A stretch of 21,984 nt of DNA from Candidatus Omnitrophota bacterium (GCA_003485765.1 DNHS01000049.1:309-22292), one strand, 5' to 3'. Positions 1-8,594 are shown, counted from the first letter of the stretch. Numbers and translations: made by a program. The notes: generated by a model not told the origin, from the letters alone.

Positions 1-69
1 ATAATCCTTCCTGAAGAGGAAGAAAAAATAGAAAAAGGCGTAAGAGTAACTGTCAGATTTTTGGATTGA
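1..69 (+). CDS. C-terminal end of an upstream gene, probably MoeA (partial)
   Basis: An open frame enters from the left edge and stops with TGA at 67-69, giving 22 residues. They read as an acidic LPEEEE stretch, then a KGVRV segment and a hydrophobic end. This resembles the last beta-barrel domain of MoeA, the molybdopterin molybdotransferase that inserts Mo into molybdopterin, where a VLPE segment and a KGexVxV segment are usual. MoeA would fit the molybdoenzyme encoded 2.6 kb downstream in the same direction. The call rests on a very short piece and on context, so another gene is possible. Confidence 0.4.
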   Translation: MILPEEEEKIEKGVRVTVRFLD

Positions 70-74
70 TTAAT

Positions 75-1271
75 ATGGTATCCTGGACAGATTTATTAGG
101 CGCAAGAACCCTCAAGAAACAAAATAAGTTAAGATACTCTCAAGGAGGGAGTTTAGCTCCCAGGGTCGTAGTCTGGAATATTACCTCAAGATGCAATCTT
201 AGGTGCTGGCATTGTTATTATTCTAGCAGTGATAGAAGCTCTTTGGAGGAGTTAAATATCCATGAGGCAAGAAATTTCATTGCAGACTTGAGCGCCCTAA
301 AAGTGCGCGCGCTTCTTTTTTCCGGAGGAGAACCGCTCTTAAGGCCTGATATTTTCGTTTTAGCTAAATTCGCAAAAGCCAAAGGCATAAAAGCAGCGCT
401 TTCTACTAATGGGACACTGATAGATTCTAGAGTTGTTCGGAAGATTAAAAAGTCTGGTTTTTCTTATGTAGGGATTAGTTTAGATGGGATGGAAAAGACT
501 AATGATACATTCAGACACTCAAAAGGGGCATTCCAGAAATCACTTCTTGCGATACGCAATTGTAAAAAGATAGGGCTGTCGGTTGGGCTGCGTTTTACTT
601 TAACCAGATATAACTTCAGAGATTTGCCAGAGATTTTTGCTTTTGCGGAAAGAGAACGGGTTAACAGGTTCTGTATTTATCATCTTGCTTATGTGGGCAG
701 GGCGGCTAATATTCAAGAAATGGATTTAAGCCATCTTGAAAAAATAGAGGCCTTAGAGCTTATTTGGCGCAGGGCCAATTATTTTTTAAAGAAGAAATTG
801 AATATAGAGGTGCTTACAGTGGATAATCATGCTGATGGCGCCTGGATATATCTTAAATTAAAGGGGCTTGATCCACAGCGCGCTCATTTGGCATGGGAGA
901 TCCTCAAGGCGCAAGCCGGGAATAGCGCTGGAATAAAAATTGCCAGCGTGGATGATTGCGGTAATATCTATGCGGACCAGTTTTTAAGAAGATATCCTCT
1001 GGGGAACATCCGTCTTAAGAAATTTAGCCAGACTTGGATAGACCCGGAAAATTCTCTTTTACAGGCCTTAAGAAATAGAATACCCTATCTTTCAGAGCGT
1101 TGCCAAAGGTGCAGTTTTATTAAAATATGTAATGGTAATTTTCGGGCTCGCGCAGAGGCAGTGTCTGGTAATCTTTGGCAGGATGACCCTGCCTGCTATT
1201 TAACCGAGGAGGAGATTCATCAAGGTGAACAGGTTCATTCCCCGCTTGATTGTATTGGAGTTAACGCGTAG
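75..1271 (+). CDS. ahbC: Radical SAM protein of the AhbC/NirJ family (siroheme-dependent heme synthesis)
   Basis: Radical SAM enzyme of 398 residues. The SAM-binding [4Fe-4S] motif is C40-x3-C44-x2-C47, preceded by the VVVWN segment typical of the family, and a GGEP motif follows near residue 88. The C-terminal SPASM-like region has C343-x2-C346-x5-C352 followed by GNFRARA and DPACYLT, which are hallmarks of NirJ and AhbC. AhbC converts 12,18-didecarboxysiroheme to Fe-coproporphyrin III; NirJ acts in heme d1 synthesis. AhbC is preferred because an AhbD-like gene follows and no nirS, nirF or nirN is visible. The ATG at 75 is chosen over a TTG at 66 that overlaps the upstream stop; neither has a strong ribosome binding site. 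The end overlaps ahbD by 47 bases. Confidence 0.8.
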   Translation: MVSWTDLLGARTLKKQNKLRYSQGGSLAPRVVVWNITSRCNLRCWHCYYSSSDRSSLEELNIHEARNFIADLSALKVRALLFSGGEPLLRPDIFVLAKFAKAKGIKAALSTNGTLIDSRVVRKIKKSGFSYVGISLDGMEKTNDTFRHSKGAFQKSLLAIRNCKKIGLSVGLRFTLTRYNFRDLPEIFAFAERERVNRFCIYHLAYVGRAANIQEMDLSHLEKIEALELIWRRANYFLKKKLNIEVLTVDNHADGAWIYLKLKGLDPQRAHLAWEILKAQAGNSAGIKIASVDDCGNIYADQFLRRYPLGNIRLKKFSQTWIDPENSLLQALRNRIPYLSERCQRCSFIKICNGNFRARAEAVSGNLWQDDPACYLTEEEIHQGEQVHSPLDCIGVNA

Positions 1272-2259
1272 GTGTATTTTAAATTGCCTGCATTGCCGGG
1301 CTAACAGCCACACTACGCAAGATGCAGAATTAAAGACCGAAGAGTGGCTTAGGGTCTTGGAAGAAATAGCTTCATTTTGTCAGCCCATAGTCATCTTTAG
1401 CGGCGGCGAAGCCCTGCTGAGAGATGATGTCTTTGAGATAATAGGTTTTGCTAAAGGTTTAGGACTGACACCGGTGATAGCTACTTGTGGTGTAACTTTA
1501 ACTAAGGAAAAGATAAAACAACTTAAGCAAGCAGGAATAAAAAGGGTAAGTGTAAGTATTGATGGGAAAAATGCTGCCACCCATGATACTATCCGGAATG
1601 AAAAAGGCGCCTTTGTAAAAGCGCTTACAGCAATGAGAATGCTAAAAGAAGAGAATATAGAATTTCAAGTCAATACCACTGTGATGCGCGACAATGTCAA
1701 CCAGTTAGAAGAGATTCTTCAGTTAGCCGAAGCCTACGGCGCAAAGAGTTTTCATCCTTTCTTTTTAGTTCCCATAGGAAGAGGGAGTCTTTTAAAAGAA
1801 AGGCAATTATCCGCTGAAGAATATGAAGCGGCCTTGACCTGGTTATTTAGAAAGACAGCGCATGGAACTATCAGCTGCAGGCCTACCTGCGCTCCGCATT
1901 ATTTTCGCATTGCGCATCAGGAGAATTTTAATTATACTACTGATAGCCTGGATGCCAAGACCGAAGGATGCTTATGCAGCCGGTCTTTTTGTTTTATTTC
2001 TTCCACAGGCAAGGTTTATCCCTGTGGTTTCCTGGAGATAGAATGCGGGGATGTAAGAATGGAAAATTTTAGAAAGATATGGCAGGATTCAGGAGTATTT
2101 AATCGCTTAAGAGACTTAACTCAATACAAAGGAAAGTGCGGCGAATGTGAATATTTAACAGTTTGTGGCGGCTGCCGAGCACGCGCTTATGCTGCTTGCG
2201 GTGACTATTTAGAAGAGGAGCCAGAATGTATTTATCAGCCATTGACCGAAAAATCTTAA
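1225..2259 (+). CDS. ahbD: Radical SAM heme synthase AhbD
   Basis: Radical SAM enzyme of 344 residues. AhbD oxidatively decarboxylates two propionates of Fe-coproporphyrin III to vinyls, giving heme b in the cytoplasm. The SAM cluster motif is C17-x3-C21-x2-C24 inside a TRRCILNCLHCRA context, close to the family pattern. A GGEAL motif, a CAPHY segment and the auxiliary-cluster cysteines C305, C308, C314, C317 and C335 around CGGCRARAYA are also typical. The start is a GTG at 1225 inside the end of ahbC. It is supported by a strong GAGGAGG ribosome binding site at about 1206-1213, and translation in the +1 frame relative to ahbC gives the family N-terminus directly. Heme made here could supply the heme b subunit encoded at 7743. 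Confidence 0.85.
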   Translation: MNRFIPRLIVLELTRRCILNCLHCRANSHTTQDAELKTEEWLRVLEEIASFCQPIVIFSGGEALLRDDVFEIIGFAKGLGLTPVIATCGVTLTKEKIKQLKQAGIKRVSVSIDGKNAATHDTIRNEKGAFVKALTAMRMLKEENIEFQVNTTVMRDNVNQLEEILQLAEAYGAKSFHPFFLVPIGRGSLLKERQLSAEEYEAALTWLFRKTAHGTISCRPTCAPHYFRIAHQENFNYTTDSLDAKTEGCLCSRSFCFISSTGKVYPCGFLEIECGDVRMENFRKIWQDSGVFNRLRDLTQYKGKCGECEYLTVCGGCRARAYAACGDYLEEEPECIYQPLTEKS

Positions 2260-2675
2260 ACTGCATCCAGGAAGACATACCGTTTAAATCTGAACCATTT
2301 AAGATTTTATCTCTTCGCATAGGGATTAAAGAGGCAGCATTATTGAAAGGCCTTGCCCGCTTAAAAGCTCAAGGGATTATCCGTAGTTTCAGCGCCCGGC
2401 TTAATCATCGCAGGCTTAAGTTCAGAAGCACCCTCGTGGGCATTCATGTGCCAAAAGGTAAACTTAAACCATTGGTTAAAAAGATTATCGGTTATCCTGA
2501 GGTGACCCATTGCTATTTGCGCCAGGGGAAATATAATCTTTGGAGCGTATTTCTTTATAAAAATGGAAGATTACAGAAATTTATTCGCGAATTAAGTAAA
2601 GATGCCGGCAGTAAAAATATTTTAAATTTAACTACTAAGAAAAAATTCAAGCTAGAAACCCGACTGGAGATTTGA
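2226..2675 (+). CDS. Siroheme decarboxylase subunit (AhbA/AhbB, NirD/L/G/H family)
   Basis: A 149-residue protein with an N-terminal Lrp/AsnC-like winged helix (about 1-55: DRKILNCIQ, then a KILSLRIGI helix) and a C-terminal ferredoxin-like domain with STLVGIHV, THCYLR and YNLWSVF. The VTHxYxR...YNLW arrangement is characteristic of siroheme decarboxylases, which remove the two acetate carboxyls of siroheme in the first dedicated step of the alternative heme route or of heme d1 synthesis. It is not a transcription factor despite the helix-turn-helix fold. AhbA and AhbB usually come as a pair; only one is present here, so the partner is outside the window or one protein does both jobs. The ATG overlaps ahbD by 34 bases and has GAGGAG just upstream. 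Confidence 0.8.
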   Translation: MYLSAIDRKILNCIQEDIPFKSEPFKILSLRIGIKEAALLKGLARLKAQGIIRSFSARLNHRRLKFRSTLVGIHVPKGKLKPLVKKIIGYPEVTHCYLRQGKYNLWSVFLYKNGRLQKFIRELSKDAGSKNILNLTTKKKFKLETRLEI

Positions 2676-2679
2676 ATTA

Positions 2680-5600
2680 ATGAAAAAGCTTACGCGCAAG
2701 AAGTTTCTTAAGTTATCTACGGCAACCCTGGGCGTTCTTTTATTGAGCGAGCCTTTGCTGGCCAGCCTAAAGTTTGTTCCTGAGATTGATAATCCTTTGG
2801 AATTTTATCCGGAACGCGATTGGGAGAAAATTTATCGTAACCAATTTAAATACGATTCTTACTTTCATTTCTTATGCGCGCCCAATGATACGCATAACTG
2901 TTTATTGCGGGCATATGTGAAGAATGGCGTAGTTACTAGGATTGGGCCTAGTTATGGCTATGGCAAGGCCCGGGATATTTATGGTAATCAGGCCTCGCAT
3001 CGCTGGGATCCCCGTTTATGCCAGAAGGGTTTAGCTATGGTGCGCAAAGTTTATGGCCCGCGCCGGGTGAAAAACCCTTACGTAAGAAAAGGATTTAAAG
3101 AGTGGCTGGATGCAGGTTTTCCGCGCGAGGAAAATGGAAAGGTTCCTGCCAAATACTTGAATAGAGGAAAAGAACCTTTTATTAGGGTAAGCTTTGAAGA
3201 GGCAGCAGAAATTGTGGCTAAATCACTGCTCAATATTGCTACTACCTACAGTAATGACTCCGGGAAAGAACTCCTGAAGCAACAGGGGTATGATGAGGCA
3301 ATGGTTGAGGCTATGCATGGCGCAGGCACACAGGCGCTCAAATTCCGCGGTGGGATGCCTCTATTAGGAGCTACTCGCATATTTGGATTTAACCGTTTTG
3401 CTAATTCCATTGCCCTCTTGGATAAATATATTAGAAATACAGACAAGGACCATGCCTTAGGCGGCCGTCTTTGGGATAGTTATTCCTGGCATACGGACTT
3501 ACCGCCAGGCCATACTATGGTCTGCGGTCATCAGACAATTGATTTTGACTTAGTAACCGTAGAAAATTCCAAAATGGTTATTTGCTGGGGAATGAACTGG
3601 ATTTCTACTAAAATGCCTGATGGGCACTGGCTTTCTGAAGCGCGTATCAAAGGAACTAAGATTGTTACCGTGGCTTGCGAATATCAATCCACTTCCAATA
3701 AGGCAGATGAGGTAATCGTGATCCGGCCGGGAAGCGACCCGGCATTTGCTTTAGGTTTAGCAAACGTTATCATCAAAGAAAGGCTCTACGATGCGGAGTT
3801 TATTAAAGGACATACGGATTTACCGCTTCTTGTGCGCATGGATAACTTGAAACTTCTCAAACCTCAGGATATTATCAAAGGTTACCAGCCCAAAGAATTA
3901 AAATATGCGCAGTTACTTAAAGAAGGAGAAAAGGCGCCTCCTCCAATAAAACAGCGCTACCAGATAATGTCAGAGGAACTGCGCCATGAATGGTCGGATT
4001 TTGTAGCCTGGGACATGGATAAAAACTCAACAGTGGTTATCAACCGCGATATGGCAGGCATAGCTGGGAATCTTGCCATGGAAGGAGAATTCCAGGTTGA
4101 GACAGTTGACGGCCAAAAGGTTAATGTGCGGCCGGTATTTGATCTTGTAAAAGAGCATGCTGCGTATTTTACTCCGGAGGTGGTTGGTGAAATTTGCCAT
4201 GCGGATAAAGATGCTATAGTGCGGCTTGCAAGAGAGATTGCCGCTAATAAGGCCAGTGTCCTGGTTTCAGTAGGTATGGGGCCTAACCATTTCTTTAACA
4301 ATGACCTAAAGGACCGCACAATATTTTTGGTGTGCGCCTTAACCAAGAATATAGGATTTCATGGTGGAAATATCGGCAGTTTTGCCGGCAATTATCGCGG
4401 CGCCTATTTTAACGGCCTGCCTTTTTATATCTACGAAGACCCCTTTGATATTGAGCTTGAACCGGATAAGCAGTCTCGTATAAAAAGCTATTACAAGGGA
4501 GAATCAGCGCATTACTATAATTACGGGGATAGGCCTTTAAGGATGGGTAATAAACTTTTTACCGGAAAGACCCATATGCCTACTCCCTCCAAGGCTATGT
4601 GGTTCGGTAACTCCAACTCCCTTTTAGGAAATATCAAATGGCACTCTGATGTTGTGGTCAATACCCTGCCTAAAATAGAATGTGTAGTGGTAAATGAATG
4701 GTGGTGGACAGCCTCCTGTGAATATGCTGATGTGGTCTTCGCCGTAGATTCCTGGGCAGAGTTTAAATTTCCGGATATGACCGCGGCAGTAACCAATCCG
4801 TTCTTGCAGATCTTTCCGCGTACGCCCCTTAACCGCCTGCATGATACCCGCTCAGATATAGAAGTGTTGGCCGGGGTGGCAAAGGCGCTTGGGGGATTAA
4901 CTAATGATAATAGGTTCGTGGATTACTGGAAATTTGTCTACGAGAATAATGTGCAGGCATACCTGCAAAGGATTATCAATAATTCTACCACGCTTAAGGG
5001 TTATAAGATTGAGGAGTTAGAGGCAAATGCCAAAGAAGGAATCCCGGCGCTTCTGATGACACGCACCTATCCTAAGATTATGGGCTGGGAACAGTCAAAC
5101 GAAAATAAGCCGCATTACACCAAATCCGGCCGTATGGAATTCTACCGTGATGAGGATGAGTTCTTAGAGTGCGGAGAGAATATCCCAGTGTACCGTGAAC
5201 CAGTGGACGGTACCTTTTATGAGCCGAATGTGATTGCCTGCGGGGCAACAGGTCTGATAAGGCCAAGAGGCCCCAAAGAATATGGCTTAGCCGAAGATGA
5301 TCTTTCAGTGGAAGCGCGCCAGGTGCGCAATATTGTTATCCATCCAGCAGAACTTACCAAGACAAAACACCCCCGAAGAAAAGACGGATTTACCTTTATC
5401 TATATCACGCCAAAATTTCGTCATGGCGCGCATACCACCCCTGTAGATTTGGATATTATCTCAACCTGGTTTGGCCCATTCGGCGATATACATCGCCGCG
5501 ATAAGAGAATGCCCTGGGTGGGTGAAGGTTATGTGGATTTGAATCCCGAGGATGCTAAAGAGTTAGGCATAAATGACGGTGATTATGTTTATATTGACGC

Positions 5601-6105
5601 AGATCCTGAAGACAGGCCTTTTCGCGGATGGCAGAATAAACCCGGTGATTATAAAGTACACAGGCTGATGCTGCGCGCTAGGTTTTATCAAGGGCTGCTG
5701 CGGGGCGTTGCGCGTTCCTGGTTTCATATGTATGTGGCTACTTACGGATCAGTGGAAGGCCATGAAAATAATCCAGATAAATTAGCCAGAAACCCGCGCA
5801 CGGGTTATCAGGCAATGTTCAGGTATGGTTCGCACCAGTCAACCACCAGGGCATGGCTTAAGCCCACATTGATGACGGATTCTCTTGCCCGTAAGGAATA
5901 TTTTGGCCAGAATATCGGTAAGGGATTTGCCCCGGATATACATTGCCCTGTCGGAGCGCCGAAGGAGTCGTTCGTGAAGATAAGTAAGGCAGAAGATGGA
6001 GGAATGAATGGAAATAAATTGTGGAGGCCTGCGGCCCTAGGCTTAAGGCCAGGTTATGAAAATGAATCAATGAAGAAATTTCTTAGAGGGGAATTTATCT
6101 CATGA
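2680..6105 (+). CDS. nxrA: Periplasmic nitrite oxidoreductase/nitrate reductase-like catalytic subunit (molybdopterin)
   Basis: A 1141-residue Mo-bis-MGD oxidoreductase of the DMSO reductase superfamily, type II. Length and many segments match periplasmic NxrA of Nitrospira and anammox bacteria (about 1147 residues), for example APNDTHNC, KNGVV, MPLLG and WGxNW motifs. The N-terminus has a Tat-like leader (TRKKFLK, with RK rather than RR, then a hydrophobic stretch to about residue 30), implying export. The proximal [4Fe-4S] ligands appear to be C66-x3-D70-x3-C74 and C114; Asp in the second position is as I recall for Nitrospira NxrA. D273 in SWHTDLPP is the candidate Mo ligand. The enzyme should interconvert nitrite and nitrate or act on a related oxyanion; direction cannot be read from sequence. 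The stop overlaps nxrB by four bases. Confidence 0.85.
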   Translation: MKKLTRKKFLKLSTATLGVLLLSEPLLASLKFVPEIDNPLEFYPERDWEKIYRNQFKYDSYFHFLCAPNDTHNCLLRAYVKNGVVTRIGPSYGYGKARDIYGNQASHRWDPRLCQKGLAMVRKVYGPRRVKNPYVRKGFKEWLDAGFPREENGKVPAKYLNRGKEPFIRVSFEEAAEIVAKSLLNIATTYSNDSGKELLKQQGYDEAMVEAMHGAGTQALKFRGGMPLLGATRIFGFNRFANSIALLDKYIRNTDKDHALGGRLWDSYSWHTDLPPGHTMVCGHQTIDFDLVTVENSKMVICWGMNWISTKMPDGHWLSEARIKGTKIVTVACEYQSTSNKADEVIVIRPGSDPAFALGLANVIIKERLYDAEFIKGHTDLPLLVRMDNLKLLKPQDIIKGYQPKELKYAQLLKEGEKAPPPIKQRYQIMSEELRHEWSDFVAWDMDKNSTVVINRDMAGIAGNLAMEGEFQVETVDGQKVNVRPVFDLVKEHAAYFTPEVVGEICHADKDAIVRLAREIAANKASVLVSVGMGPNHFFNNDLKDRTIFLVCALTKNIGFHGGNIGSFAGNYRGAYFNGLPFYIYEDPFDIELEPDKQSRIKSYYKGESAHYYNYGDRPLRMGNKLFTGKTHMPTPSKAMWFGNSNSLLGNIKWHSDVVVNTLPKIECVVVNEWWWTASCEYADVVFAVDSWAEFKFPDMTAAVTNPFLQIFPRTPLNRLHDTRSDIEVLAGVAKALGGLTNDNRFVDYWKFVYENNVQAYLQRIINNSTTLKGYKIEELEANAKEGIPALLMTRTYPKIMGWEQSNENKPHYTKSGRMEFYRDEDEFLECGENIPVYREPVDGTFYEPNVIACGATGLIRPRGPKEYGLAEDDLSVEARQVRNIVIHPAELTKTKHPRRKDGFTFIYITPKFRHGAHTTPVDLDIISTWFGPFGDIHRRDKRMPWVGEGYVDLNPEDAKELGINDGDYVYIDADPEDRPFRGWQNKPGDYKVHRLMLRARFYQGLLRGVARSWFHMYVATYGSVEGHENNPDKLARNPRTGYQAMFRYGSHQSTTRAWLKPTLMTDSLARKEYFGQNIGKGFAPDIHCPVGAPKESFVKISKAEDGGMNGNKLWRPAALGLRPGYENESMKKFLRGEFIS

Positions 6106-7244
6106 AGAATAAAGTTTATAACTGGCAGATTAAACGTAAGATGGAGTATAAATATCCTGAGGCGCGCCCCCAAAAACAGGCAGCATGGGTATTTGATACT
6201 AATAAGTGTATTGCTTGCCAGACCTGTACCCTGGCCTGCAAGAACGCCTGGACTTCAGGTAAGGGCCAGGAGTCTATGTGGTGGAACAATGTGGAAACCA
6301 AACCTTTCGGGTTTTATCCTTTGGGCTACGATGTGCGTCTCCTTGAGATGCTCGGGCCCCAGAAGTGGGATGGCGATAAATATATAGGTAAGACTATTTT
6401 TGAAGCCGCGCCCTACGGAGAAGAGATGCTCGGCTGGATGCCGGAAGAGGAGGACTGGGCGTACCCGAATATGGGAGAGGATGAGGTAAATAAACAGATC
6501 CCTGAGAAGGCAAATTTTACTTTACCGCATTTAAGTTGGATGTTTTATCTGCAGAGAATCTGCAATCACTGCACCTATCCTGCCTGTTTAGCTGCTTGCC
6601 CGCGTAAATCAATTTATAAACGTAAAGAAGATGGTATTGTCTTGCTTGATCAAGAGAGGTGCCGCGGGTATCAGGAATGTGTGGCCGGCTGCCCTTATAA
6701 GAAGTCTATGTTCCGCGCCTTTACCGGAAAATCAGAAAAATGTATCTCTTGTTATCCGGCGGCGGAGAATGATTATCAGACTCAGTGCGTGATAAACTGT
6801 ATAGGGAGAATCCGCTTATTCGGCTTTAAGAGCAACTACGATAAGCCCATAGAGAATAATCCCATTGATTATTTTGTGCATATAAAAAAGATTGCCCTTC
6901 CACTTTATCCGCAATTTGGCACAGAACCCAATGTTTATTATATTCCGCCGATACATGTGCCTAAGGAATACACTCGGCAGCTTTTCGGCCCGGGAGCGGA
7001 TGCGGCAGTTGAGCTTTATAAGAAAGCAAAAGAAGACAAGAATCTGGTGGGGCTTCTCATGCTTTTCGGAGCCACGGATAAGATTATCCATTCTTTTAAA
7101 GTAGAGGGAGATATGCTTGACGGCCATTGTATCGGATATGATGGAGAAGGTAAAGAAATTGTACGCGTTCCTTTGAAGGAACACGTGATTATCCGCAAGG
7201 AATATGACGAAAAACAGGATGTCTACAGGGCAAGTGTTACCTGA
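6102..7244 (+). CDS. nxrB: NxrB/NarH-type iron-sulfur subunit
   Basis: A 380-residue electron-transfer subunit with four cysteine clusters: C36/C39/C42/C46, C154/C157/C162/C166, C187/C193/C197 and C214/C217/C229/C233. The third has Tyr190 where a fourth cysteine would be (CRGYQEC), as in NarH/NxrB proteins whose FS4 is a [3Fe-4S] cluster. The start (VYNWQIKRKM), GQESMWWNNVETKPFG, ICNHCTYPACLAACPRK and YYIPP segments match my recollection of Nitrospira NxrB closely. It is shorter than that protein (about 429 residues), mainly in the loop around residues 90-140. It has no signal peptide, so it probably crosses the membrane with NxrA by Tat. It would pass electrons between the Mo site and the heme b of the gamma subunit. 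Confidence 0.9.
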   Translation: MKNKVYNWQIKRKMEYKYPEARPQKQAAWVFDTNKCIACQTCTLACKNAWTSGKGQESMWWNNVETKPFGFYPLGYDVRLLEMLGPQKWDGDKYIGKTIFEAAPYGEEMLGWMPEEEDWAYPNMGEDEVNKQIPEKANFTLPHLSWMFYLQRICNHCTYPACLAACPRKSIYKRKEDGIVLLDQERCRGYQECVAGCPYKKSMFRAFTGKSEKCISCYPAAENDYQTQCVINCIGRIRLFGFKSNYDKPIENNPIDYFVHIKKIALPLYPQFGTEPNVYYIPPIHVPKEYTRQLFGPGADAAVELYKKAKEDKNLVGLLMLFGATDKIIHSFKVEGDMLDGHCIGYDGEGKEIVRVPLKEHVIIRKEYDEKQDVYRASVT

Positions 7245-7740
7245 ATTTGATGTAGAGTTAATCCGGCAGCGCGGGCTTAAGTATAAGGAATTGGCGTCTG
7301 CCTTTTCTTATCCTAAAGACGAAGAGTTGTGTCTTGAGTATGACCGGCTATTTCGCTTGAGTGAAATCTGGATTTACGGCACAGAACATACGGCAGAAAA
7401 CGAGTTCCAACGGGCAAAGGAACTCTCAGATATAAGCGGCTTTTACCTGGCATTTGGCTTACAGGTAGATAAGGAAAGGCCGGATGCGTTATCTTGCGAG
7501 TTAGAATTTATGCACTATCTTATTCATAAGGGGCTCTATGCCTTCTGGAAAAATCTCAGCAAACTAGAGGAGAAGGCCCAGATTTGCCATGATGCCCAGA
7601 AGAAGTTCTTTTTTACGCACTTATATCCGGCAGCCAGGAAAATAGCCGAAGCGCTGATTTCTCAAGGAGACAATTTTTATTCTACTATCGCTAAAGAGAT
7701 GCTGGAATTTCTAAAATCTGAAAAGAGATTTTTGTCATAA
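7204..7740 (+). CDS. TorD/NarJ-family molybdoenzyme maturation chaperone
   Basis: A 178-residue all-helical cytoplasmic protein. Residues 80-106 hold the family signature: a YLAFGL helix, then ERPDALSCELEFMHYL. TorD-type chaperones bind the Tat leader or apo form of a molybdoenzyme and hold back export until the cofactor is in place; the client here should be the 2680-6105 catalytic subunit. The ATG at 7204 lies 41 bases inside nxrB. AAGGA sits only two bases before this start, and in-frame alternatives exist at 7219 (ATG) and 7234 (GTG), so the exact N-terminus is uncertain. The conserved part begins well downstream of all three. Confidence 0.8.
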   Translation: MTKNRMSTGQVLPEFDVELIRQRGLKYKELASAFSYPKDEELCLEYDRLFRLSEIWIYGTEHTAENEFQRAKELSDISGFYLAFGLQVDKERPDALSCELEFMHYLIHKGLYAFWKNLSKLEEKAQICHDAQKKFFFTHLYPAARKIAEALISQGDNFYSTIAKEMLEFLKSEKRFLS

Positions 7741-7742
7741 TT

Positions 7743-8594
7743 ATGAAAAAAATAACAGCAATTCTAATTATTGCCTTTTTAGTAATCGGGTTTGGGTGGC
7801 TGGTCTTTTATGGCTTAAGGTATTCAAGGGGCGTTCCGGTAGTTGTAGAAGAGAAGACAAGGCCGGCCTTAGAAGCCCCTTTTATCGAGGAAAATATTTA
7901 TTTAGCAAAAGGGATTTCTCCGCAGGTTTGGGAAAAACTACCAGCTGAGAAAGTAGAGTTGGTCTATCAGGTTACGGTTTTGCCTTGGCCGCAGAAAGGC
8001 CTTATTTCTCCCATTACCGTAAAAGCATTTCACAATAAAAAGGATATTTATTTTTATATAAGTTGGCAGGATAATACCGAAGATTATATCCTCGCCGCGA
8101 ATAGATTTTCCGATGCCTGCGCTATTATGTTTCCATTAGGCAAGAAAATCGAGCCAAAGCCTTCTACCCTGTTAATGGGTTTCTTAGGTAAGGCCAATAT
8201 CTGGCATTGGAAGGCTAGCATAGACCGAGAATTTTGGTTAAAGGATTTTCCAGAAGATAAAGCCTATGTTGATTTCTATTATCCTTTTGAGAAAGAGGAA
8301 ACGCTTGCCGTATCCAAGGATATTCCTCAATCTGCGGTAAGAGATCTTCTAGCCATCAGGGTAGGCACGATTACACCAAAAGAAAAACAGCAAGTCGAGG
8401 GAAAAGGCGTATGGAATGCAGGAGTATGGGAATTAGTATTTCGCCGCAGCCTTAATCCCGAGGATGTAGAATTAGATGCAGTCTTTCCTTCAGGAAAAAA
8501 ACAGTACTGCGCTTTTGCAATATGGAATGGCTCCAAGGGCGATCGGGGCGGCAAAAAATCTATTTCAGATTGGGTGGAGTTGAGAATAAGATGA
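7743..8594 (+). CDS. nxrC: Heme b gamma subunit, ethylbenzene dehydrogenase-related (NxrC-like)
   Basis: A 283-residue protein with one N-terminal membrane segment (about 4-24), probably an uncleaved anchor that leaves the rest in the periplasm. The body fits the EB_dh heme-binding domain found in gamma subunits of type II enzymes (EbdC, SerC, ClrC, PcrC, NxrC): ITVKAFHNKKDIYFYISWQD near residues 91-110, STLLMG with candidate heme ligand M145, a GVWNAGVWELVFRR segment near 222-235, and a GKK motif (K271/K272) that could supply the Lys ligand of the Met/Lys pair known in EbdC. It would carry electrons out of the NxrAB pair. The gene order A-B-chaperone-C with minimal spacing supports this, and the stop overlaps the Sco gene by four bases. 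Confidence 0.75.
   Translation: MKKITAILIIAFLVIGFGWLVFYGLRYSRGVPVVVEEKTRPALEAPFIEENIYLAKGISPQVWEKLPAEKVELVYQVTVLPWPQKGLISPITVKAFHNKKDIYFYISWQDNTEDYILAANRFSDACAIMFPLGKKIEPKPSTLLMGFLGKANIWHWKASIDREFWLKDFPEDKAYVDFYYPFEKEETLAVSKDIPQSAVRDLLAIRVGTITPKEKQQVEGKGVWNAGVWELVFRRSLNPEDVELDAVFPSGKKQYCAFAIWNGSKGDRGGKKSISDWVELRIR

Noticed and set aside
2226..2675. Lrp/AsnC-type transcription regulator
   Set aside because: The THCYLR and YNLW motifs and position after ahbC/ahbD indicate siroheme decarboxylase, which shares that fold.
3957..4346. Reverse-strand open frame of 129 codons inside nxrA
   Set aside because: It is the shadow of a well-supported gene, has low-complexity Ser/Thr-rich composition and no recognisable domain.
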